Notes under the pieces: generated by a model
The model's database searches: none
What the model was told of the DNA's origin: nothing
Seen by the model: only the letters and a program-made list of their open reading frames with translations
Part shown: one piece after another, positions 1 to 8,327 of the stretch
Position numbering within the stretch: the stretch's first letter is position 1
How the letters are laid out: every line of letters begins with the position of its first letter
Assembly (NCBI GenBank): GCA_018266315.1
Contig: JAFEAS010000027.1
Location: forward strand, 35,691 to 85,833
Source: Chloroflexi bacterium SZAS-1
GTDB taxonomy: Bacteria; Chloroflexota; Chloroflexia; Chloroflexales; Roseiflexaceae
Direction of reading: 5' to 3'
Length of the DNA stretch: 50,143 nt
Made by a program: the position numbers and the translations under genes

Positions 1-1
1 C

Positions 2-283
2 TATACCGACCTGATTTATATTTATTCGCTGGAAGATTGTGTAGCGCGGGGTTTGCTATCACGCATTGCTATGCTCGATTGGGATGCGCCAGCCCGGCCA
101 CATATACGGGGGCGAGCACTGATTGGGCTGCTGCGCGCTGCACTATTTGGGCTGCTGTTTCTGGCGCGCTTTGGGCTTAGCATAGTGGCCTGGCTGGGGT
201 GGGTGCTTGCAGCGGTTCTATGGCTGCGTGGGCGGCACAACCGTGGGCCGGTCGGCGGGGCTACTACACGCATCAACGATTGA
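2..283 (+). CDS. C-terminal end of a membrane protein (partial at the window edge)
   Basis: The frame is open from the first complete codon of the window to a TGA at 281-283, so the start lies outside. The visible 93 residues begin with a soluble stretch rich in charged residues (around YSLEDCVARG). A long hydrophobic segment of about 40 residues follows (LIGLLRAALF... to ...AAVLWLRGR), enough for one or two membrane passes. The end is a short basic tail. The family cannot be named from this fragment. The next gene is a convergent GT-C type membrane protein, so a glycosyltransferase or another envelope function is possible but is only inferred. Confidence is good that it is coding and low for any function. 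Confidence 0.55.
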   Translation, partial: YTDLIYIYSLEDCVARGLLSRIAMLDWDAPARPHIRGRALIGLLRAALFGLLFLARFGLSIVAWLGWVLAAVLWLRGRHNRGPVGGATTRIND

Positions 284-357
284 GCCGCAGGAAGCGCTGC
301 ATCTGGCAACCACGCTCTTTCCTCACCATCACGGCGCATTGAACACGCAAACACCTT

Positions 358-381
358 GCCTGTCTGGTGAACCAGGCTTTT
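358..381 (+). terminator. Possible weak terminator between convergent genes
   Basis: A 5-bp stem (GCCTG 358-362 with CAGGC 373-377) has a 10-nt loop and is followed by TTTT. It lies between the plus-strand partial gene and the convergent minus-strand gene. The stem is short, so this is a weak call. Confidence 0.3.
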
Positions 382-424
382 CACCTATCGTTCTTCCTTT
401 GAGGATGCAGAGCCACCAGGTGGG

Positions 425-2416
425 CTAATGTAAATAGGTATAGATTTGCGTGATCCAGAAATCCAGCCCGTTCCAGAGCAGAAGTGTGGCAGCCGCAATT
501 GCCGCCGCACGCCCGGCCCAACCGCGTGACCAGAGCTGCGCAAGCGCTGGCCCGGCCCCCAGGCACAGTGCCGGGTAAAAGAACGCCTGCCAGCGCACGC
601 CCTGGCTGGCAAATAGCAGCAGCCCAAACGACAGCAGCGTGCCGCCCCACCAGGCCATCAGCAGCGCACCGATGGTAGGGCGCGGCCAGGGGTAAGGCCA
701 GCGCCGCGTCCGAAACGCCGTGAGGGCTGCGCCCGCCCCACCGAGCGTTAGCAGCAGCACGCTCACCCGCAAGCTCGTCGTGAACTGGAAATCGCCAGCC
801 AGCTTCTGCACCAGCGAGCGCGTATCAGGCGATGCTGGCGACGGATTAGTCAATCGCCCAAGGAGTACATCGCCCAAAGCGCTGTAATAGAACAGCAGCG
901 CCAGCCCCGCCCCAAGCATTCCCGCCAGCACGAGCATGCGCGCTGCCGGGCGCGTCGCAGGCCGCACCAGCCAGGCAAGCAAAAGATAGGCCAGCAGCCC
1001 AAATAACGAAATAGTAACGCCCAGGTGGCCGAGCAAGGCCAACATCAATAGCAGCACCAGCCCGGCAAACCAGCGTGGCGTATCTATGCGGCGTGCATTC
1101 ACCGCCGCATAGACCAGCAGCGGCATAGCGAGCGCCTGACCAAATACATTCGCAAACTCACCCACGGAGAGCGAGCGCAACATTGGGCCAGGCAAAACAT
1201 ATAAGGCCGCGCTCAGAATAGCGATGCCCTCGGAGTAGCCGCTGCGGCGTAGCACGTACCATAGCAGCCCGGCTACCAAACTATCGGCCAGGGCATTAGC
1301 AACCTTTAACCCCAGGTTCAGCGCGGCATCATCGGTGGGTAATACCAGCGCCATCGGTGCAACAACCAGGTACTGGCCGGGCGGGTACGGCGCGCGCCCA
1401 CCACCTGCCCGAGCAGGCAAATCTTCGGTGAAATAGAGCCGCCCACGCTGAACATCCTGCATATTATGCCGGTGCAAGCCCACATCGCTGGACAGGGCAT
1501 ACGGATGGAGCATACCTACAAGCCGCGCGGCCAATGCTAGCACCACCACTGCAACGACGAGCGGACGCCGCCCGGCAACATCGCCCAGCGCAGGCACCAA
1601 TGCCCGCTGGTAGAGTGCATTGCCCACTAATGCCAGGGCATAACAGCCCAGTAGTACCCAAACGAGCGGCGGCGTTGCCAGCACCAAGGCCATACGCGCC
1701 CATACAAGCAATAGCGCGCCGAGTAGCGCCGCTGCCAGTGCCAGAACGAGCGCGCTGCGCATACCTAACACCAGCCGTCGCGCCAGCGCATACAACACTG
1801 CCAATGCGCCAGTCATCAGGGCAAGTTGGCCGGGCGCGGGCAGGTACAAGCCTGCCGTTGGCTCAATGGTAACATGGTAGAGCACCATCCCAAGTGTGCG
1901 CCCATCGGGCGTGTTTGGTATGAGTGGTGCATCAAACCGCAACCGTAGATCGCCAGTAGAAGTGGTAGGCGCAAGCAGGTAATACGCTACCGGCCAGCCA
2001 TCAATTTGGATGGTTGTTGTATCTTCGCTCATGCTGAAGCGTCCATCGATCGAGCTGCTATCGGGTCGGCCGCTATTGGCGCGCACGAGTACCCGCCACT
2101 GCTGCCCACCTACACCTGGCAGCACGATCTCAGAATGCGCACGAGTCCATCGGTATGGTCTGATATCGGGAGTATCCGTTAAACTTAGAGGCTCAGAGTC
2201 ATTGAAGGCCGAAAGAAAGGGGGTATCGTAATTCCGCGTGCGGGTACGCTGATCGCCGCCAATACTAATCTGGTAGGCAAATGGCACCTGATACGCCAAT
2301 GACCAGAGTAATAGCCCACAGGCAAGTGCAGCCCATAACTGGCGCTCACGGATATATTGGGTGAGCAGCCGAGCCTCAGTCCACAGCCAGGCTGCCATCT
2401 CGCGGAGGTCGCGCAT
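425..2416 (-). CDS. Polytopic GT-C type glycosyltransferase-like membrane protein
   Basis: This is a 663-residue integral membrane protein. I place the start at the ATG at 2416, five bases after the stop of the upstream gene, with GGGAG further upstream. A longer frame back to 2470 would overlap that gene by about 50 bases. One N-terminal membrane segment (LWAALACGLLLWSLAYQV) is followed by a soluble region of about 130 residues. Many hydrophobic helices come next, with a loop carrying SSDVGLHRHN and APYPPGQYLV. That plan of many helices and an acidic residue in an early outer loop fits GT-C fold transferases that take sugars from polyprenyl phosphates, as in the PMT/ArnT and oligosaccharyltransferase groups. 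Donor and acceptor cannot be told. It forms a two-gene operon with the SMR-like transporter, which would suit flipping and use of a lipid-linked sugar. Confidence 0.7.
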   Translation of the reverse strand: MRDLREMAAWLWTEARLLTQYIRERQLWAALACGLLLWSLAYQVPFAYQISIGGDQRTRTRNYDTPFLSAFNDSEPLSLTDTPDIRPYRWTRAHSEIVLPGVGGQQWRVLVRANSGRPDSSSIDGRFSMSEDTTTIQIDGWPVAYYLLAPTTSTGDLRLRFDAPLIPNTPDGRTLGMVLYHVTIEPTAGLYLPAPGQLALMTGALAVLYALARRLVLGMRSALVLALAAALLGALLLVWARMALVLATPPLVWVLLGCYALALVGNALYQRALVPALGDVAGRRPLVVAVVVLALAARLVGMLHPYALSSDVGLHRHNMQDVQRGRLYFTEDLPARAGGGRAPYPPGQYLVVAPMALVLPTDDAALNLGLKVANALADSLVAGLLWYVLRRSGYSEGIAILSAALYVLPGPMLRSLSVGEFANVFGQALAMPLLVYAAVNARRIDTPRWFAGLVLLLMLALLGHLGVTISLFGLLAYLLLAWLVRPATRPAARMLVLAGMLGAGLALLFYYSALGDVLLGRLTNPSPASPDTRSLVQKLAGDFQFTTSLRVSVLLLTLGGAGAALTAFRTRRWPYPWPRPTIGALLMAWWGGTLLSFGLLLFASQGVRWQAFFYPALCLGAGPALAQLWSRGWAGRAAAIAAATLLLWNGLDFWITQIYTYLH

Positions 2417-2421
2417 GCGCT

Positions 2422-2811
2422 CTACTTCTGCTCCCACCCGATAATAATTGCGCCAGCTACTACCACACACGCCCCCAGCAAACGTTGCACTGTCACATGC
2501 TCACCAATAACAAAACGCGCCGGTATCAGTGCTATTACATAGCTCAGTGCTAACAACGGGTAGGCAAACGAAAAATCGGCGCGTGAAATGACGCCCAGCC
2601 AGAAAAGCGCCCCACTGAAAATAAGCGCAAACCCTAACACTACACGCCACTCAGTGAAGGTGCGTAGTAGCACTGGCAGTGATGCGCTAAAGGCACCCAC
2701 ATCCGTGCGGACAACATTCATGCCCAATTTCAATAATACTTCGCCAGTGACAGTCAAACAGATTGCGATCAAAAGTAGGCCGTAGATTAGCATATTACGT
2801 CTCACACTCAT
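2422..2811 (-). CDS. Small four-helix SMR/EamA-like transporter
   Basis: The protein has 129 residues and four hydrophobic helices, roughly 7-27, 52-72, 77-97 and 102-122. It has the SMR/EamA half-transporter pattern: a Glu in the first helix (VTGEVLLKLG) and an alanine/leucine-rich third helix (FAYPLLALSYVIALI). I use the ATG at 2811, with GGAG about 15 bases upstream; the open frame extends to 2871, but its extra N-terminus is Cys-rich and not hydrophobic. Relatives include EmrE-type multidrug exporters and ArnE/ArnF-type flippase subunits. The adjacent GT-C like gene makes a lipid-sugar flippase role attractive, but this is inferred. Proteins of this size usually work as dimers. Confidence 0.75.
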   Translation of the reverse strand: MSVRRNMLIYGLLLIAICLTVTGEVLLKLGMNVVRTDVGAFSASLPVLLRTFTEWRVVLGFALIFSGALFWLGVISRADFSFAYPLLALSYVIALIPARFVIGEHVTVQRLLGACVVVAGAIIIGWEQK

Positions 2812-3404
2812 GGGGTATCTGGCTCCAGCACAACACGAACAACGCCGCGCACATAATAGGCATCCGGGCACACAGTGTCCCCTATTGTAGCACCAGTCCG
2901 CAGGTGTATCGTTACCGACTGGATTTACATGGCGAGAGTTTTTAGTATTAAGACTTCGTTTGCTATTTATGACCTATGGTGGCGCGGTATTTTTCTTCTT
3001 GGTAATTTTTGTGGACAGCGCCACAGTTACCAAGAGTAGGAGAGGGTTGCTCGGGTAGGCTTTGGCATAACCATTGTAATTATAATTAGGCTTACGCAGG
3101 TGGTAAATTGTGCAGTGCCATACGGCTATAGTGGACCCCGGAATCTGGGTTCACCATAGTTCTGGGGTTCAAGAGTAATCGATGGTACACAACATAATGA
3201 GCATTGTTTGCTTTATCCGCAGAACACTCAGTGCAATGCAGAACTTGCTTTGGGCCAGCGAGTCCTGATAAAGTTACAATGTAGTTAATGATCTGAGCGC
3301 CTTATGTGCTTGCAATAATGCTATACTAAAGGAAACGTGCTTACCGTCGTTGTCCGAGTGTCCATTATGCCTTATTCCATACTGCACGCGGGAGAGAGGT
3401 TACT
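2812..3404. other. 593-bp intergenic region between divergent genes
   Basis: No convincing coding frame was seen. The sequence is more AT-rich than the flanking genes. It should hold the divergent promoters for the transporter/GT-C pair (minus) and the receiver gene (plus). A TATACT at 3322-3327 could be a -10 element for the receiver gene, about 78 bases before its start, but no good -35 sits at the right distance. A TACAAT on the minus strand (2889 to 2884) could serve the transporter, again without a clear -35. No strong hairpin was found. Confidence 0.5.
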
Positions 3405-3779
3405 GTGTCAACATTACTGCTGGTTGAAGACAACGAAATGAATCAGGATATGCTGTCGCGCCGCCTTCAGCGTAACGGCTACAAGGTGCTGATTGCAGGT
3501 GATGGGCAGCAAGGTATTGAAATGGCGCAGAGCACCGCGCCCGATCTTATTCTTATGGATATGAGTCTGCCGGTGATTGATGGTTGGGAGGCTACCCGCC
3601 GCCTGAAGGAAGCTACAGCAACACGGCATTTGCCGATAATTGCCTTGACAGCGCACGCTATGTCGGGCGATCGCGAGCGCGCGCTGGAAGCTGGGTGCGA
3701 TGATTATGATACCAAGCCGATTGATCTCCCACGCCTTCTGGGGAAGATCGAGCGAATTATTGGGAAAAAAAGAGGCTGA
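3405..3779 (+). CDS. Stand-alone CheY/DivK-like response regulator receiver
   Basis: The 124 residues form one receiver domain with no output domain. The acidic pocket is E8/D9, the phosphoacceptor is D52 (ILMDMSLP), the switch Thr is T82 and the invariant Lys is K104 (DTKPID). It starts at GTG 3405, six bases after a strong GGAGAGAGG at 3391-3399. Single-domain receivers of this type pass phosphoryl groups in phosphorelays or bind a target protein directly. No histidine kinase is adjacent, so its partner is elsewhere. It is probably monocistronic, with more than 500 bp of non-coding sequence on each side. Confidence 0.92.
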   Translation: MSTLLLVEDNEMNQDMLSRRLQRNGYKVLIAGDGQQGIEMAQSTAPDLILMDMSLPVIDGWEATRRLKEATATRHLPIIALTAHAMSGDRERALEAGCDDYDTKPIDLPRLLGKIERIIGKKRG

Positions 3780-4305
3780 CGCAATCCATCATCCCTCAAG
3801 AGTCTTTTGCCCGCCTTGCTGAAATAGCCAGCGCCCGGCCCAACCTAAAGCACCACATCTGCGCGCCTTGCGAGTGCTACCCTGCCCCAGCGCTATCCAC
3901 AAAACGACCACATACGGCCATACTCTGTAGGCATCATCAAGTCGACAGCAGGCTGTAGCGCATTAGAACGCCACTTCGCCCCAACATGTTAGCTCAATAC
4001 CATTGCTTACTATTATCGCATCTAAACGTGCAAATCGGTGCCCTGCTGTGCCGCCTGCACTATTGGCTGGGTATCGGCAACCGAAATGCTGTTGGTTGTT
4101 TTCCAGATATGTAGTAACCCGATGAATAATCGCAAAGTTCTGCAAATTTGCTACTAAATTCGGCTTGACGTGGAACACATGTTCTGTTATACTGCGGTCA
4201 ACCCGATTTTAGAACATACGTTTTAATATACGATGACCGACGAATAACGTTTCGGGTGGAAGCCGGGTTGCTGAGAAGAGATCGCTGGTAAAGGAGGCCC
4301 CAGCA
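3780..4305. other. 526-bp intergenic region with a promoter near its end
   Basis: Nothing convincingly coding was found. A 71-codon minus-strand frame (3963-4178) has no ribosome site or recognisable domain and overlaps the promoter, so I left it out. The supported content is the near-consensus promoter at 4165-4193, which implies a 5' leader of about 100 bases for the next gene. No clear terminator follows the receiver gene. Confidence 0.5.
4165..4193 (+). promoter_or_regulatory. Near-consensus sigma-70-type promoter
   Basis: TTGACG at 4165-4170 and TATACT at 4188-4193 are separated by exactly 17 bases. This is among the best matches in the window. It points at the gene starting at 4306 and predicts a leader of about 105 nucleotides. 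Confidence 0.8.
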
Positions 4306-4845
4306 ATGGCAGTACGAAGTCAAGAAATGCGCAACACCACCACTCGAACGGGTTCAGCGGCTCCTCGCGCGTCGATCACTGTTCCGCCGATCTCATTGCA
4401 TAAGCTAGCCTACATTGTTACTGCTGTACTTGTGCTGGTGGCAATTTATGCCATCATGGGCAATGTGATGAGCTGGGGGCAGGGCAAGGTTGATGATGTG
4501 CGCTATGGTTCAACACGGACATTCCAAACCGATGAGGTCGTGGGGCATAACGATGGGGCTGGCACGCCTTCGCACTTTATTGCAATGAACCTCAATCGCC
4601 AGGTACTTGTAGTAGAGATACCCGGTGGCGATGTAAGCAATATCCACACGTTTACTGGCCCATACCTCTTCGGTGCGGGTGAAGATAAAACTCCGGTGCA
4701 GCTGCGATTTGCCGACCTCAATGGCGATGGTTCTAAAGACATGGTTGTGAATGTTAAGAACGAAGAGATTGTATATCTTAATAAGGGCGGGCAATTCGAG
4801 CCGATTACTCCTGAGGAGCGGGCGCGGATAGTACGCACACAATAA
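4306..4845 (+). CDS. Single-pass membrane protein with an FG-GAP/VCBS-like calcium-loop repeat
   Basis: The protein has 179 residues. The ATG at 4306 follows a strong AAAGGAGG site. The first 30 residues are polar and basic. A membrane segment lies at about 34-52, and the rest is a soluble domain presumably outside the cell. Near the end, DLNGDGSKDMVV (137-148) has the D-x-N-x-D-G calcium loop of FG-GAP/VCBS repeats found in integrin-like and secreted repeat proteins. The C-terminal part reads as one repeat pair (LRFADLNG... and IVYLNKGG). The function is unknown. The strong promoter, strong ribosome site and tight terminator suggest a highly expressed, monocistronic gene. Confidence 0.75.
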   Translation: MAVRSQEMRNTTTRTGSAAPRASITVPPISLHKLAYIVTAVLVLVAIYAIMGNVMSWGQGKVDDVRYGSTRTFQTDEVVGHNDGAGTPSHFIAMNLNRQVLVVEIPGGDVSNIHTFTGPYLFGAGEDKTPVQLRFADLNGDGSKDMVVNVKNEEIVYLNKGGQFEPITPEERARIVRTQ

Positions 4846-4867
4846 CGTATTGTTTGTTCAAAACTGA

Positions 4868-4905
4868 ACGCGCACCGCTGGCAACCAGTGGTGCGCGTTT
4901 GTTTG
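4868..4905 (+). terminator. Intrinsic terminator
   Basis: A 14-bp stem (4868-4881 with 4885-4898, one G-U pair) has a CAA loop and is followed by TTGTTTG. It lies 23 bases after the stop at 4845 and also separates this gene from the convergent TPM gene. Confidence 0.8.
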
Positions 4906-4930
4906 CTCAAAGTTTCGGCATAGCGGCCTG

Positions 4931-6073
4931 CTACCAGCTGCCGCTTGCCCCATCACCCGCCGAGCTGCCGCCTGAGTCAAATGATGATGAGTTGCCTGAA
5001 TCGTATGACGAGCTGCTTGAGTAGTCGTATGATGAGCTACTGGACGAGTCATACGAGCTACTCGCACTGTACGAGCTGGTATCGGCACTTTGTGCTGCGG
5101 CAAATCCGCTTACATGTGCGCGCTGTGGCAGGGTCTCGGTGCGGTGGTCATGGAAACCACAGTTGTGGCAGTGTCGCTCAATCCGTTGCCGCATTGGCGA
5201 TTTGGGCTTTTTCCCGGCTTGCAAGCTAGTGGTGTGGTAAAGTGTTTGAAATTGGCAACTTGGACAGCGTTCAAGTTCCGTCGAGCGATACGTTGTTACG
5301 CTTTTGCTATTCCCGCAGCGCTTACACACCCATACATTATAGCGCCTGGATTTTACACGCACTTCTACCTGCTGCCCGGGGCTAAGATACTGTGCGGTCT
5401 GGTGTGCGGGTGCTAATCGCATACGCGCCTTGCAGCTTGGGCAACGCTCGCGCTTACGCCGCCGTCGGAGCAATACTGCGCCCCCGGCTGCCACCGCGGC
5501 CACAGCTACGCCGCCAATTGCTAGTGGAACATACGCGCTGCGGTTGGATGGTGGTGCTGCCAGCGCTTCTTGAATTCCCTGTGCACCAGCCACAATGCCA
5601 GTGCCATAGCTGCTCGCTCGGAATGTTGGCAGAATCGCTGTGTCGATGACCTGCTGCATTGCATCGTTATACCCACTGCCATAGCCGCGGCCCACCTCGA
5701 TACGCACGTTGCGATCGCGTACTGCGACCAGCAGCATAACCCCGTCGTTACGGTTGCGGTCGCCAATACCCCAGCTGTTGAACAGCCCGGTGGCGAATTC
5801 CTCGATGTTCTGCGCAGGGACATCGTAATCGCCAATCGAGCCAATTGTAACGATCACCAGTTCGGCACCGCGCGTACTGATGAGTTCGGTATGTACTTTT
5901 TTTAGCTCGGCCCGGTCGGCGGCGGAAAGAATGCCCGCAAAATCATTCACAATCGGGTCGGTGCGCTGTGGGTACGCCGATTGCGCCCCAACACGCGCGG
6001 CCTGGCCGATAAAAAGCGCCATAATGAGCAGTGCAACACAGTGGGCGAGGAAACGAGTAAAACGTGCATGCAT
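4931..6073 (-). CDS. TPM-domain membrane protein with zinc ribbons and Ser-rich tail
   Basis: The protein has 380 residues, starting at ATG 6073 behind AAGGAG. An in-frame start at 6121 would add 16 polar residues before the signal peptide. Order of parts: signal peptide 1-31; TPM domain about 38-172 (typical VNDFAGILS and DGVMLLVAVRDR); membrane helix 181-202; a basic stop-transfer run; Cys pairs C211/C214, C250/C253, C270/C273 and C302/C305, probably two zinc ribbons; then a Ser/Tyr/Asp-rich tail from 333 ending in GASGSW. TPM proteins (YgcG, Psb32) sit in or near the membrane, and some members have phosphatase activity or roles in photosystem repair. Here the TPM domain should be extracytoplasmic and the zinc ribbons cytoplasmic. 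The Gly/Ser-rich end with SGSW is usual for the family. Confidence 0.85.
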   Translation of the reverse strand: MHARFTRFLAHCVALLIMALFIGQAARVGAQSAYPQRTDPIVNDFAGILSAADRAELKKVHTELISTRGAELVIVTIGSIGDYDVPAQNIEEFATGLFNSWGIGDRNRNDGVMLLVAVRDRNVRIEVGRGYGSGYNDAMQQVIDTAILPTFRASSYGTGIVAGAQGIQEALAAPPSNRSAYVPLAIGGVAVAAVAAGGAVLLRRRRKRERCPSCKARMRLAPAHQTAQYLSPGQQVEVRVKSRRYNVWVCKRCGNSKSVTTYRSTELERCPSCQFQTLYHTTSLQAGKKPKSPMRQRIERHCHNCGFHDHRTETLPQRAHVSGFAAAQSADTSSYSASSSYDSSSSSSYDYSSSSSYDSGNSSSFDSGGSSAGDGASGSW

Positions 6074-6342
6074 GGGCGGCTCCTTGTGTTTGCTGTGTAT
6101 GTGCGCCTCAACATCATTCACTGGTAGGTACGCTGCCTGAATAGCACAGGTTTCACATCAGCTTGGCTGTGACAATCCCTGACGCTCATTACATATAGAA
6201 CGATTCGGCCCGTACTTTTGGACGATTACAGTATTACAATCCATGTGGTATTATTTAACCTTGTTGATTATCTTTAAGATTAAGCGATTGCCGTGCACGT
6301 ATGGCGATGCCGGTCTTGTCGCTACAAACGGTAGAGGTATAG

Positions 6343-8220
6343 ATGATTGTACAGCCAAGCAGTGTTCGTGCGGGGCAGCCTGGGAGTACTGAGCCGCCCA
6401 AGCCCTGGCGCGAGCGCTGGCAAGATATTCGCACTGCGTATGGCAATATCCCTGGGGCCTTTCGGCTGGTGTGGGGTGCCGATAAATTTAGCACGAGTGT
6501 CATGGCATTGCTCACGCTGGTTGGCGCGGTATTACCGATTTCGCAAGCCTGGACGGGTAAGCTCATCGTCGATTCGGTAGTGCATTCTATGAATGCCAAG
6601 GTTGGCTCGCCAGCGGGCCTCCAGGCGGCACTGCCCTACCTGGCGATCGAGTTTGGGCTGATTCTGCTGGGCGCGATTATTTCGCAGGTGCGGCGGCTCG
6701 CTGAGCATGTGCTGAACGCGCGGCTGGGCCACCATATCAATACATCGGTGATTCGCAAGGCGCTGACGCTCGATTTGCAGTATTTTGAAGATGCTAGCTT
6801 CTACGATAAGCTACAAAATGCCCGCCGCGAAGCCGATTATCGCGCGCTCGGTATTATCAACGGCGGCTTCCTGGTGCTGCAAAATGTGATCACGCTGGGT
6901 TCATTCGCGGTAGCACTCTTTGCGTTTAGTCCGGTGGTGGCGCTGCTGCTGTTTGGAGCCACCATTCCCTCGTTCATTGCCCAGAACAAGTATAGCAAGT
7001 TGCAGTTTCGCCTGCTTACCTGGCGCGCGCCCGAGGCGCGGCGCATGATGTACCTGGAACATGTGCTTACCGTCGATAACACGGTCAAAGAGATTAAGCT
7101 ATTTGGCCTGGGCGAACCGCTGCTGCAACGCTATACCAACATGTTCTGGAAGATTTTTGAGGAAGATGAGCACCTGGCCCGACGCCGCTCGCTGATTAGT
7201 TTGCTGTGGGGAATGTTGGCTTCGGCCAGCTACTATGGAGCATATGCCTGGATCATTTACCTGGCGGCGGGCGGGCAAATTACGCTGGGCTTAATGACGT
7301 TCTACCTTGCGCTGTTTCGCAACAGCCAGGGCACTTTTCAGGGCCTGTTCGATAATGTGAACCGCCTGTTTGAAAATGGCCTGTTTATGGATAACCTGTT
7401 CACGTTTCTGCAGCTCACCCCCCAGATGTCGGTGAATAGTGTGCCGGTACCAATGCCACGCACATTCCAGCGCGGGCTGGAGTTCCGGCACGTCTGGTTC
7501 CGCTACCCTGGCCGCGATGATTGGGCGCTGCGTGACCTGAATCTGGAGATTGCGCCGGGCGAAAAGCTGGCATTGGTGGGCCAAAATGGCGCGGGTAAGA
7601 CCACGCTGATCAAGCTGTTGACGCGCCTGTACGATCCAACCGAGGGCCAGATTTTGCTCGATGGTGTCGACCTGCGTGAGTACGACCCGGATGAGCTGCG
7701 CAAGCGTATTGGCGTGATCTTCCAGGATTTTGTGCGCTACCAGCTGACCGCGAAGGAGAATATTGGCTTCGGCCAGATCGACCGGCTCGACGACCAGGAG
7801 CAACTGCTCAGCTCGGCTGAACGCGGCGGTGCCGATGAGGTGGTTTCTGAGCTGCCCGAAGGCATGGAGACAATGCTGGGGCGCTGGTTCGACAAAGGGC
7901 ATGAGCTTTCGGGCGGGCAGTGGCAGAAGATTGCGCTGAGCCGCGCGTTTATGCGCGATGGCGAGGTGCTGGTGCTGGATGAGCCAACCGCCGCGCTTGA
8001 TGCCGAACGTGAATACGAGATTTTCCAGCGCTTCCGCGACCTGACGGCGGGAAAAATCGCGGTGCTGATCTCGCATCGTTTCAGCACGGTGCGGATGGCT
8101 GACCGGATTGCGGTGGTAGAGAACGGCCAAGTCAGCGAACTGGGCTCGCACGATGAGCTGCTGGCGCTGGGTGGCACCTATGCGCGCCTGTTCGAGATGC
8201 AGGCGGCGGGGTATCGGTGA
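6343..8220 (+). CDS. ABC exporter, fused membrane and ATPase domains
   Basis: The 625-residue protein is a type IV (MsbA/LmrA-like) half-exporter that would work as a dimer. A six-helix membrane domain spans about residues 45-340. The ATPase domain has Walker A GQNGAGKT (413-420), the signature LSGGQ (522-526), Walker B VLVLDE (542-547) and the switch His H578. The substrate is unknown; the family exports lipids, peptides, antibiotics or other hydrophobic compounds. The start at ATG 6343 has AGAGG upstream. A perfect 21-bp hairpin follows the stop at once. The last 16 codons plus this hairpin are repeated about 5.9 kb downstream (14101-14194), described separately. Confidence 0.92.
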   Translation: MIVQPSSVRAGQPGSTEPPKPWRERWQDIRTAYGNIPGAFRLVWGADKFSTSVMALLTLVGAVLPISQAWTGKLIVDSVVHSMNAKVGSPAGLQAALPYLAIEFGLILLGAIISQVRRLAEHVLNARLGHHINTSVIRKALTLDLQYFEDASFYDKLQNARREADYRALGIINGGFLVLQNVITLGSFAVALFAFSPVVALLLFGATIPSFIAQNKYSKLQFRLLTWRAPEARRMMYLEHVLTVDNTVKEIKLFGLGEPLLQRYTNMFWKIFEEDEHLARRRSLISLLWGMLASASYYGAYAWIIYLAAGGQITLGLMTFYLALFRNSQGTFQGLFDNVNRLFENGLFMDNLFTFLQLTPQMSVNSVPVPMPRTFQRGLEFRHVWFRYPGRDDWALRDLNLEIAPGEKLALVGQNGAGKTTLIKLLTRLYDPTEGQILLDGVDLREYDPDELRKRIGVIFQDFVRYQLTAKENIGFGQIDRLDDQEQLLSSAERGGADEVVSELPEGMETMLGRWFDKGHELSGGQWQKIALSRAFMRDGEVLVLDEPTAALDAEREYEIFQRFRDLTAGKIAVLISHRFSTVRMADRIAVVENGQVSELGSHDELLALGGTYARLFEMQAAGYR

Positions 8221-8266
8221 GGGCAGCGTGTCGAGGCGTGCCGTCGGCACGCCTCGACACGCTGCC
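8173..8266 (+). repeat. 94-bp direct repeat, copy 1 (3' end of the ABC gene plus its hairpin)
   Basis: This segment matches 14101-14194 in the same orientation, with 87 of 94 bases identical by eye. It covers the last 16 codons of the ABC exporter gene and the hairpin after it. Similarity stops abruptly at both ends. Copy 1 is the intact one: the reading frame is complete and the hairpin is perfect. Confidence 0.9.
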
Positions 8267-8275
8267 ATTTTGTTG
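8222..8275 (+). terminator. Perfect 21-bp hairpin terminator of the ABC gene
   Basis: Stem 8222-8242 pairs without mismatch to 8246-8266 around a GTC loop and is followed by ATTTTGTTG. It begins two bases after the stop codon of the ABC gene. The stem is unusually long and perfect for an intrinsic terminator. Confidence 0.75.
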
Positions 8276-8327
8276 TACTCACGACCCCAGAGCGTTGCAG
8301 CGTCTGCGCAGTCTTTTTGCTACAGTG

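Noticed and set aside
3322..3327. TATACT as a defined promoter for the receiver gene
   Set aside because: No -35 sequence at a suitable distance; only mentioned in the intergenic entry.
3963..4178. 71-codon minus-strand frame in the intergenic region before the 179-residue gene
   Set aside because: No ribosome site or recognisable domain, and it overlaps a near-consensus plus-strand promoter.
7291..8268. Long minus-strand frames antisense to the ABC gene (and similar frames opposite gyrA, ftsH and the kinase gene)
   Set aside because: They mirror codon bias of the real genes, have no family features, and cross known motifs.
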